Source: Pseudomonadota bacterium
Lineage (GTDB): Bacteria > Pseudomonadota > Gammaproteobacteria > Xanthomonadales > Xanthomonadaceae
DNA length: 6,114 nt
Direction of reading: 5' to 3'
NCBI GenBank assembly: GCA_023423235.1
Contig: JAFAFY010000084.1
Coordinates: 1-6,114, forward strand
In this document: one piece after another, positions 1 through 4,637 of the stretch
How the letters are laid out: the number at the start of each line of letters is the position of its first letter
Numbering within the stretch: the first letter of the stretch is position 1
Translations under genes and position numbers: made by a program
Notes under the pieces: generated by a model
Told to the model about the DNA's origin: nothing
Seen by the model: the letters and a program-made list of their open reading frames with translations, nothing else
Databases searched by the model: none

Positions 1-294
1 CTGCAGATCTCGCCGGCCGCGCTGCGCCAGCGCTGGACATCGCTGCGTCGCGCCGTGGCCGCCATGCCGCCGCCGGCGCGGGCGGCGCTGGCAGAGCGGT
101 TGGCAGCGCAGCGGCAGACCCGCGACCCGCGGTTGGCGGCCGGACGGCTGCGGCGCGTCGTGCATGCCGCGATCCGGAGCAGCGTCATGCAGCAGGCCGG
201 ACCAGCGCTGGGCACCCATGATCCCGATGGTCATCCGCTGTTGCTGCGTCGACATGCTCACGTTTCCGGGGTCAGCGGCAACAAGCAGGGGTAA
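1..294 (+). CDS. Possible 3' end of an unknown gene (5' truncated)
   Basis: The frame is open from the first base to a TAA at 292-294 and would give about 97 C-terminal residues. The first 60 or so are rich in Ala, Arg and Leu in a helical pattern, and third codon positions there are about 90% G/C, above the first and second positions, as expected for a gene of this genome. After about position 200 this bias weakens and the protein tail (ending GNKQG) looks less natural. The antisense frame on the - strand is also open from an ATG at 253-255 to the window edge, and it has the better third-position bias over 181-255, so a divergent gene cannot be excluded. I recognise no family. The upstream part outside the window would settle the strand. 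Confidence 0.35.
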   Translation: MQISPAALRQRWTSLRRAVAAMPPPARAALAERLAAQRQTRDPRLAAGRLRRVVHAAIRSSVMQQAGPALGTHDPDGHPLLLRRHAHVSGVSGNKQG

Positions 295-327
295 GTCCCG
301 GAATTACACCTGCCCAAGGAGACACCC

Positions 328-717
328 ATGCTCGGATCCAGCAAGCTCGAAACGCTCGTTTTTTTCGTCCGCAATCTGGCGCACACGGTTGCGTTCTATC
401 GCGATGTGCTCGGCCTGGAGGTCGCGTGCGGGGATGGCCATGCGGGCCCATTTGCCAGCGCGCAGGCCGGCGCCGTCTCGCTCGTGTTCCTTGAGCGCGA
501 TGTGCGCGTCGGAGAGAGCCCGGTGCCGGTGTTCAGCATCAGCAGCGGGATCGACGATTGCGCCGACCGGTTGCTCGCACATGGGGTGGACATCGTGGTG
601 CCCACCAGCGAGGCGCCGGACGGTGGATGGACGCTGGATTTCCTGGATCCCGATGGCGTCGTGTTGAGCCTGCACCAGCCAGGCGGCGCGCCGCGCCGGT
701 CGGTTCCGGCTGAATAG
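328..717 (+). CDS. VOC-family (glyoxalase/bleomycin-resistance fold) protein
   Basis: This encodes a 129-residue single VOC module, a normal length for the family. An AAGGAG site at 316-321 sits 6 nt before the ATG and fixes the start. Seen in the protein: a first beta strand near residues 8-14 followed by RNLAHTVAFYRDVLGLEV (the usual helix and YRDVLG motif, about residues 15-32), a strand with SLVFLERD (51-58), a second half with a helix at about 75-86, and the closing FLDPDGVVLSLHQP (105-118). In metal-dependent members the C-terminal strand usually carries a Glu ligand (DPDGNxxE); here that position is Ser114, so a metal-dependent lyase or dioxygenase is less likely and a binding or non-metal role is possible. 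The substrate cannot be told. The gene looks monocistronic: a large inverted repeat follows it. Confidence 0.87.
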   Translation: MLGSSKLETLVFFVRNLAHTVAFYRDVLGLEVACGDGHAGPFASAQAGAVSLVFLERDVRVGESPVPVFSISSGIDDCADRLLAHGVDIVVPTSEAPDGGWTLDFLDPDGVVLSLHQPGGAPRRSVPAE

Positions 718-753
718 GGAGACGGGCGCCGCCTAGGGTCTGTCCCAGATTGA

Positions 754-823
754 GGCTGGCGGCCATTGGCGCGAAGGTAGGGCATCCGCGCGGTGCCCGT
801 CCTTCGACGCCGGCCCGCCAGCC
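754..823. repeat. Long imperfect inverted repeat (REP/MITE-like hairpin) with GTAG
   Basis: The outer arms are GGCTGGCGGCC (754-764) and GGCCCGCCAGCC (812-823), complementary apart from one bulged base. Moving inward, GGCG (768-771) pairs with CGCC (808-811), CGAAGG (772-777) with CCTTCG (801-806), and GGGCA (780-784) with TGCCC (794-798). The tip is a CC/GG pair closing GCGC. That is about 28 base pairs in 70 nt, interrupted by small bulges and one 2x2 internal loop. GTAG at 777-780 lies directly before the inner hairpin, as in REP elements mobilised by RAYT transposases. Imperfect direct repeats flank it (CCCAGATTGAG at 744-754 and CCCAGACTTCGAG at 822-834). No T-run follows, so it is not a classical terminator. 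REP/MITE identity is inference, and no second copy lies in this window. Confidence 0.6.
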
Positions 824-836
824 CAGACTTCGAGCC

Positions 837-840
837 GGAG
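837..840 (+). promoter_or_regulatory. Ribosome binding site deciding the LysM-protein start
   Basis: GGAG ends 9 nt before the ATG at 850. It favours that start over the in-frame GTG at 793, which lies inside the inverted repeat and has no comparable site. Confidence 0.6.
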
Positions 841-849
841 ACGCATCCG

Positions 850-1512
850 ATGACTGCAATAGGTGGAGGCACACACAACATCGCCTGGGGCGACACGCTG
901 TCTGCGCTGGCCGCGCGCTACGGTACCTCGGTCGACGCGATCATGTCGGCCAATTCCAAGATCAGCAATCCCGACCTGATCTATGCCGGCGATTCTCTGG
1001 TCATCCCGGGCGCCAACGGTGCACCGTCGGGCGGCCAGGGGCCCGGTGCGACCACCGGGGCGGGGCCGGTCGCCGATTCCGGCCCGGTCGACGGTCGCAA
1101 CGCCGCCGCGATCGCCGAACAGTTCATCGGCCGCAATGCCGGCGAGCTCAAGCACAGCGACGAGCTGCCGATGCAGTCGTGGGTGCCCAACAACGTCAAC
1201 TGCGCCAACTTTGTTTCTGCGGTGCTGCAGAAGGCGGGCCTGATCGATGCCAGCCAGGCCAGTGCATCGGTGAACGAACTGGCCAACAACCTCAAGGGCG
1301 ACGGTTGGCAGACGGTCTCGCTGCAGAACGCCAAGCCCGGCGACGTGGTGCTGATGCAGCGCGACGGCCAGTCGCACGTCGTGCTCTTCGCTGGCTTCGA
1401 GAACGGCCAGCCCAAGTTCATCGGGTCCAACAACGTCAACGCAGATGGGTCCCAGCGCATCAGCTGGGGCGGCGCTTCGGGCAACTACGAGATCATCACC
1501 CCGCCACGCTGA
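850..1512 (+). CDS. LysM domain plus CHAP/NlpC-P60-like cysteine peptidase/amidase
   Basis: This encodes a 220-residue predicted peptidoglycan-binding and cell-wall-cleaving enzyme. Residues 7-53 form one LysM domain (WGDTLSALAARYGTSVDAIM, then NPDLIYAGDSLVIPG). Residues 54-82 are a Gly/Pro/Ala-rich linker. Residues 84-218 look like a papain-fold cysteine peptidase of the CHAP or NlpC/P60 type: Cys118 in NNVNCANFVSAVL is the likely nucleophile, GDVVLM (164-169) precedes His176 in SHVVLFAG, and Asn194/Asn195 in IGSNNV is a candidate third residue. The N-terminus has no hydrophobic signal segment with either possible start, which is odd for an enzyme acting on the wall. It could leave by a dedicated secretion route, by lysis or as phage-derived cargo; none of these genes is present here. 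A GTG at 793 would add 19 residues but also no signal. Substrate bond and function are inferred. Confidence 0.85.
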   Translation: MTAIGGGTHNIAWGDTLSALAARYGTSVDAIMSANSKISNPDLIYAGDSLVIPGANGAPSGGQGPGATTGAGPVADSGPVDGRNAAAIAEQFIGRNAGELKHSDELPMQSWVPNNVNCANFVSAVLQKAGLIDASQASASVNELANNLKGDGWQTVSLQNAKPGDVVLMQRDGQSHVVLFAGFENGQPKFIGSNNVNADGSQRISWGGASGNYEIITPPR

Positions 1513-1528
1513 GCCATGCCGCGGTGAG

Positions 1529-1566
1529 CGCGAAACGGGCTGGCAGGCGTGCCGGCCCGTTTCGCG
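1529..1566. terminator. Strong hairpin, probable bidirectional terminator
   Basis: CGCGAAACGGGC (1529-1540) is a perfect complement of GCCCGTTTCGCG (1555-1566). Inside, a T-G wobble and GGCA/TGCC continue the stem to 17 bp around a GGCG loop. It starts 16 nt after the stop of the LysM gene and lies between convergent genes, so it could stop transcription from both sides. There is no long U-tract after the stem, only a short TT, so efficiency is uncertain. Confidence 0.7.
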
Positions 1567-1584
1567 TTGCGCAGGCGGCGTGTC

Positions 1585-1604
1585 GGGATTGCGCGGGATT
1601 GCGC
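1585..1604. repeat. Perfect 10-bp tandem duplication
   Basis: GGGATTGCGC occurs twice head to tail (1585-1594, 1595-1604) in the non-coding stretch between convergent genes. It is probably a slippage product; no function is apparent. Confidence 0.6.
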
Positions 1605-1661
1605 GCCCCGGTGCCGCGCCGGATGACGGGCGCCGGCCAGGTGACGGCGATGGTGGGCGGC

Positions 1662-1679
1662 GGTCGCGATATCGCGGCC
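1662..1679. repeat. Palindrome GGTCGCGATATCGCGGCC
   Basis: The central 12 bases CGCGATATCGCG (1665-1676) are a perfect palindrome with no loop, extended by two more pairs on each side across one T/G position. It lies 10 nt beyond the stop of the - strand secreted-protein gene. It may be a 3' hairpin for that transcript or a protein-binding dyad. I cannot tell which, and chance is possible in such GC-rich sequence. Confidence 0.4.
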
Positions 1680-1689
1680 GGTGCAAGCA

Positions 1690-2319
1690 TCAGAAGCCGA
1701 ACAGCTGGCGCGGCGCGGCGTGGTCGGTCGGCCAGGTCAGCCAGGCGACATCCGACGGACCGATCGCGTGGTCGATCAGCGTCCACGTCGCGGGCGCGCC
1801 GGTGTCGGTGGCGCCGCCCGTGTCCTGCGGTTGCCCGCCGGGATCGCCGTTCGTGGCCGGCGTGGCCTGCGGCGCGACATCTTTCGCGGCAGGGATCTCC
1901 GCAGCACTGACGGCCTCGGCGGGTGCGTCGTGCGCCGTCCCACTGTCGATGAGGTCGTTTTCATCCGCAGCAGGCGCGGCCTCGGCCCGCAACAGGGCGA
2001 CGTAGACGTCGGACATGCCGCCGCTGGCGGCGCGCTCGGCATACGGGGTGCCGCTGTAGTCCGGCTTGCCGCCATCGGCGCCGCGCAGCGTGCCCTGCAG
2101 GAAGGCCCAGCGGCCCACGCGGTCGAGGCGCTCGACTTCCACCTTCACCCGGTCGCCGAAGGCGGCATCGACCGGGGCAACGGCAGCTGCCAGCAGCGCG
2201 TCGTAACCCGGGTTGCCGGGATGCTGCGGTTCGACCGTGGACTGGGCGAAAACAGGTTGCATGGCGACTCCCAGGATCAGCGACGTGATGATTGCGGCAA
2301 CGGGGTGGCGGGTGGGCAT
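1690..2319 (-). CDS. Small secreted protein of unknown function
   Basis: This encodes a 209-residue hypothetical protein. GGAG on the - strand (2326-2329) lies 6 nt before the ATG and supports the start. Residues 1-25 form a signal peptide: a short basic start, the hydrophobic run AAIITSLILGVAM, and a VFA cleavage site before QS, so a periplasmic location is expected. Residues 35-112 form a compact block with conserved-looking aromatics (RVGRWAFLQGTL, KPDYSGTPYAE, MSDVYVALLR). Residues 113-177 are a low-complexity Ala/Pro/Asp/Gly/Thr-rich stretch. The tail at 178-209 (TWTLIDHAIGPSDVAWLTW...) resembles the end of the same fold. I recall similar uncharacterised proteobacterial proteins in which the two conserved blocks are close together, so the Ala/Pro-rich stretch may be an insertion. 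It lies 85 nt downstream of the SGNH hydrolase gene on the same strand and may be cotranscribed. No catalytic motif is seen. Confidence 0.78.
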   Translation of the reverse strand: MPTRHPVAAIITSLILGVAMQPVFAQSTVEPQHPGNPGYDALLAAAVAPVDAAFGDRVKVEVERLDRVGRWAFLQGTLRGADGGKPDYSGTPYAERAASGGMSDVYVALLRAEAAPAADENDLIDSGTAHDAPAEAVSAAEIPAAKDVAPQATPATNGDPGGQPQDTGGATDTGAPATWTLIDHAIGPSDVAWLTWPTDHAAPRQLFGF

Positions 2320-2404
2320 CGTCCGCTCCGGCAGGCGGGGCAGGCCAGTGTCGCGGCCTCTGTATTCGGACGCGGTGAAGGCAGGTCAGGTCGCCCCAGC
2401 CGAT

Positions 2405-3139
2405 TCACCGTACCAGGAAGGGTTCGACGATCCCGCGCCACAGGGCGTAGCCGTCGGCGTTGAGATGCAGCCGGTCCTCCAGGAACAGCGTCTCGCGCGG
2501 CTTGCCGTCCGGGCCGAGCATCGGCGTGAACACATCGATGTAGGAAACATTCTTCTGGGTCGCGGCCCAGGTGCGCAACGCGTCGTTGGCCGCACGCTGG
2601 TCGCCCAGCATCTCCAGGCGCGAGGGACTGGGCTTGATCGCCAGCAGCGCGATCGAGGTGCCGGGGAGATCGCGACGGACACGCGCCACGAAGGCGCGGG
2701 TATCGGCCAGGACCTGCGCCGGGCTGCGGCCGGCGGCGATGTCGTTGTCACCGGCATAGAGCACGATCTGGCGTGGCTGGTAGCGCAACGCGACCTCGTC
2801 GGCGTACCAGACCGCGTCGCGGACCTGGGAGCCGCCGAAGCCGCGGTTGAGTACCGTAATGCCGGGGAAATCCTCGGCCAGCGTCGTCCACATGCGCACC
2901 GACGAGCTGCCGGTGAACACCACCGGGCGTGGCGGTGGCGGGTGGGCCGCATCCTCGGCGGCGAAGCGTGCCATGTCGCGGGTCCAGTCCGGCGACGACA
3001 CCGGATCGAGCGCGTCGTGCCGGGCGGCGGCATCGCTGGTGCGGCCGGCACCGGTGCCGGCGCAGCCGGCCAGCACGGACAATGCGACAAGCGCGGCGGC
3101 GAACAGCGGGACACAGGCGCGCAGTGGGCGGTGGGCCAT
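2405..3139 (-). CDS. SGNH/GDSL-type hydrolase, predicted lipoprotein
   Basis: This encodes a 244-residue predicted esterase/acylhydrolase anchored to the envelope. The start at 3139 is chosen because GGAGG (3145-3149, - strand) lies 5 nt upstream and the protein then begins with a lipoprotein signal: MAHRPLRAC, a hydrophobic run, and the lipobox LAGC with Cys26. Ala at +2 suggests outer-membrane sorting. An ATG at 3202 would add 21 residues but bury the signal. SGNH blocks are present: block I VVFTGSSSVRMW with Ser79 as the likely nucleophile (GSSS in place of GDSL), block II NRGFGGS, block III YAGDNDIAAG with Asn132, and block V LEDRLHLN with Asp222 and His225. The catalytic set is therefore complete. 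Substrate is unknown: lipid, acetylated sugar and peptidoglycan esters are all possible. Lgt, encoded at 4638-5537, would be the enzyme that lipidates it. Confidence 0.9.
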   Translation of the reverse strand: MAHRPLRACVPLFAAALVALSVLAGCAGTGAGRTSDAAARHDALDPVSSPDWTRDMARFAAEDAAHPPPPRPVVFTGSSSVRMWTTLAEDFPGITVLNRGFGGSQVRDAVWYADEVALRYQPRQIVLYAGDNDIAAGRSPAQVLADTRAFVARVRRDLPGTSIALLAIKPSPSRLEMLGDQRAANDALRTWAATQKNVSYIDVFTPMLGPDGKPRETLFLEDRLHLNADGYALWRGIVEPFLVR

Positions 3140-3392
3140 CGGAGCCTCCCGGGAAAAGCCGGCGGCCAGTGAACCAGCCCGGTCGCGGCAATGCAAACGC
3201 ACGCCGCGGGGCCGCGGCGCGTGGCCGGGCGGCAGGATGTGGCAAAATCACCGGTTCGCGGCTCCGGCCGTCCCTTCGTGGTTGTCCGATGTCAGCGATC
3301 GTTCCGCCGGCCCGCACGGCGCGCCAGGTCTTGCTGCGGTGCTTGCGGCAGGCAGCGTCTGCGTCCACCCGGTGCCCCGGGCGTGCTGCGCG
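3140..3392. other. Intergenic region between divergent genes
   Basis: These 253 nt separate the start of the - strand SGNH hydrolase from the dgkA start, so they should contain promoters for both directions. I see no convincing -35/-10 pair. The most AT-rich patch, TGTGGCAAAAT at 3238-3248, could be an extended -10 for the + strand (TG then CAAAAT, 4 of 6 matches to TATAAT) but has no good -35 partner. A 35-codon reading frame at 3289-3396 lies within it and overlaps the dgkA start. Confidence 0.4.
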
Positions 3393-3396
3393 GTGA
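3289..3396 (+). CDS. Possible short upstream ORF (35 aa) overlapping the dgkA start
   Basis: ATG at 3289 opens a frame that ends at TGA 3394-3396, giving MSAIVPPARTARQVLL followed by an Arg/Ala/Cys-containing tail. Its stop shares bases with the proposed GTG start of dgkA in the sequence GTGA, an arrangement typical of translational coupling. No good ribosome binding site precedes the ATG and the peptide matches nothing I know. It may be a coincidental frame in GC-rich leader sequence. Confidence 0.2.
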   Translation: MSAIVPPARTARQVLLRCLRQAASASTRCPGRAAR

Positions 3397-3773
3397 GCGA
3401 CGAAACCGGTCATCTGCCGCGCGGCCCCGCACGCATGCTCAAGGCGACCATCTGGTCGCTGCAGGGGTTGCGGGCGGCATGGCTGCACGAGTCCTCGTTC
3501 CGGCTGGAGGTCTACCTGCTGGCCGTGGTCGGGCCGCTGGCGCTGTGGCTGGGCGAGACCGGCGTGGAGCGCGCGCTGCTGCTGGGCAGTTGCCTGCTGG
3601 TGCTGGCGGCCGAGCTGCTGAACTCGGCGGTCGAGGCGATCATCGAGCGCTACGGCCCGGAGCACCACGAACTGGCCGGCCGAGCCAAGGACATGGGGTC
3701 CGCGGCAGTGTTCGTGCTGATGGTGAACGTGGTGGCGACCTGGACTCTGGTATTGCTGCCGCGCTGGATGTGA
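3393..3773 (+). CDS. dgkA: Diacylglycerol kinase
   Basis: This inner-membrane enzyme phosphorylates diacylglycerol to phosphatidic acid with ATP, recycling the diacylglycerol left by envelope synthesis. The 126-residue product compares with 122 in E. coli. Motifs seen: an amphipathic N-terminus to about residue 30, AAWLHESSFRLE (28-39), three membrane segments (about 40-54, 60-82 and 103-122), AELLNSAVEAIIE (73-85) with the catalytic-base Glu74 and metal-binding Glu81, and GRAKDMGSAAV (96-106) with Lys99 and Asp100. The frame stays open far upstream, so the start is a choice. GTG at 3393 gives the usual length and an N-terminus (SDETGHLPRGPARML) like xanthomonad homologues as I remember them, but has only a weak ribosome site. 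ATG at 3435 would shorten the protein by 14 residues. It heads the dgkA-terC-lgt-thyA series. Confidence 0.92.
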   Translation: MSDETGHLPRGPARMLKATIWSLQGLRAAWLHESSFRLEVYLLAVVGPLALWLGETGVERALLLGSCLLVLAAELLNSAVEAIIERYGPEHHELAGRAKDMGSAAVFVLMVNVVATWTLVLLPRWM

Positions 3774-3775
3774 GC

Positions 3776-3798
3776 ACGCCGGGCCTCGCGCCCGGTGT
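3776..3798 (+). terminator. Hairpin between dgkA and terC
   Basis: ACGCCGGGC (3776-3784) pairs with GCCCGGTGT (3790-3798), nine pairs including one G-T, around the 5-nt loop CTCGC. It begins 3 nt after the dgkA stop. No U-tract follows, so it may reduce read-through or protect the dgkA 3' end rather than terminate fully. Confidence 0.4.
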
Positions 3799-3814
3799 CG
3801 CGTGTGTGACGACG

Positions 3815-3853
3815 ATGAATCAAACGAATCAATCGAGGATGCCTCTCCCATGA
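3815..3853 (+). CDS. Possible 12-codon leader ORF overlapping the terC start
   Basis: ATG at 3815 opens MNQTNQSRMPLP and stops at TGA 3851-3853, which overlaps the ATGATG start of terC. It contains AAT and CAA codons twice each, unusual against the GC-rich codon use around it, and a short AATCAA repeat (3818-3823, 3827-3832). There is no evident ribosome binding site before it, and its 3' part contains the terC ribosome site. It could couple or attenuate terC translation, or be chance. Confidence 0.2.
   Translation: MNQTNQSRMPLP
3835..3839 (+). promoter_or_regulatory. Ribosome binding site of terC
   Basis: GAGGA ends 10 nt before the ATG at 3850 and 13 nt before the second ATG at 3853. It therefore favours the first ATG and excludes the frame-extending start at 3802, which lies upstream of it. 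Confidence 0.55.
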
Positions 3854-4629
3854 TGGAACTTCTGACCGACCCCCAGGTCTGGATCCTGCTGATCACCCTC
3901 AGCGCGATCGAGATCGTGCTCGGTATCGACAATCTGGTCTTCATTTCGATCGCGGTCGGCAAGCTGCCGGTCGAGAAGCGCGAATTCGCGCGCAAGTTCG
4001 GCATCGCGGTCGCCTGCATCACCCGCATCGCCCTGCTGCTGACGCTGGCCTGGCTGGCGCGGCTGACCACGCCATTGTTCGAGCTGTTCGGGCGCGGCAT
4101 CTCGGTGCGCGACCTGATCCTGATCCTCGGCGGCCTGTTCCTGATCGTGAAGGGCGCGATGGAAATCCGCGAGCAGCTCAAGGGCGGCGACCACGCGGAT
4201 GGCAACGTGATGGGCGCGGCCACCGCGTCGTTCGGCACGGTGATCGCGCAGATCGCGGTGATCGACATCGTGTTCTCGCTCGACTCGGTGATCGCCGCGG
4301 TCGGCATGGCCGGCGACTACGTGCCGGTGATGGTCTGCGCCATCCTGCTCGCGGTCGGGGTGATGCTGCTGGCGGCGCAGCCGCTGGGCAAGTTCATCGA
4401 CGCCAACCCTACGGTGAAGATGCTGGCACTGGCGTTCATCGTGCTGATCGGTGTCTACTTGTTGCTCGACGGCTTCGGCCTGCACATCCCCAAGGGCTAT
4501 ATCTACGGCTCGATGGGCTTCTCGGCGTTCGTGGAGATCCTCAACTTGCTGGCCAAGCGCAACGCCATGCGGCTGCGTGGCGAGCGCACGCCGCCGGTCG
4601 ACGAACCCACTGATCCGATGCCGCGCTGA
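3850..4629 (+). CDS. TerC-family integral membrane protein (YgdQ-like)
   Basis: This encodes a 259-residue multi-pass inner-membrane protein. Known members of the TerC/Alx family take part in manganese export and metal loading of exported proteins; the E. coli YgdQ branch, which this matches by eye, is poorly characterised. The two family signatures are present: EIVLGIDN (21-28) with Asp27, and IDIVFSLDSV (138-147) with acidic residues at 139 and 145, probably lining the metal path. Membrane segments are visible at about 10-34, 52-72, 86-103, 124-147, 157-177, 188-207 and 219-235. The conserved PTVKMLALAFIVLIG and IPKGYIYGSMGFS blocks are also present. The tail from 237 is basic, then Pro/Asp-rich and cytosolic. 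The start follows the ribosome site at 3835-3839; the next codon is also ATG. The gene lies 76 nt after dgkA and 8 nt before lgt. No yybP-ykoY Mn riboswitch motif is seen in the short leader. Confidence 0.93.
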   Translation: MMELLTDPQVWILLITLSAIEIVLGIDNLVFISIAVGKLPVEKREFARKFGIAVACITRIALLLTLAWLARLTTPLFELFGRGISVRDLILILGGLFLIVKGAMEIREQLKGGDHADGNVMGAATASFGTVIAQIAVIDIVFSLDSVIAAVGMAGDYVPVMVCAILLAVGVMLLAAQPLGKFIDANPTVKMLALAFIVLIGVYLLLDGFGLHIPKGYIYGSMGFSAFVEILNLLAKRNAMRLRGERTPPVDEPTDPMPR

Positions 4630-4637
4630 GCCGCGCC

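Noticed and set aside
793..849. N-terminal extension of the LysM protein from GTG 793
   Set aside because: It begins inside the inverted repeat, lacks a ribosome site and adds an Arg/Pro-rich segment before the natural LysM start; GGAG at 837-840 supports ATG 850.
733..1686. A 317-codon open frame on the - strand opposite the LysM gene
   Set aside because: No protein-like motifs; it runs through the inverted repeat and the terminator hairpin and is explained by the GC-rich + strand gene.
750..1910. A 386-codon + strand frame overlapping the LysM gene
   Set aside because: The translation is Arg/Ala/Gly-rich without motifs and crosses the strong hairpin at 1529-1566; the LysM/peptidase frame is clearly the real one.
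1681..3172. Two overlapping + strand frames (1681-2463 and 2213-3172) opposite the exported proteins
   Set aside because: The - strand frames have ribosome sites, signal peptides and SGNH motifs; the + frames have none.
3774..3849. A yybP-ykoY manganese riboswitch upstream of terC
   Set aside because: The leader is only 76 nt, and the conserved paired loops of that riboswitch are not present.
2748..4307. A 519-codon open frame on the - strand across dgkA and terC
   Set aside because: It is antisense to dgkA and the terC start, both supported by family motifs, and its translation is a low-complexity Arg/Gln/His-rich product typical of GC-rich shadow frames.
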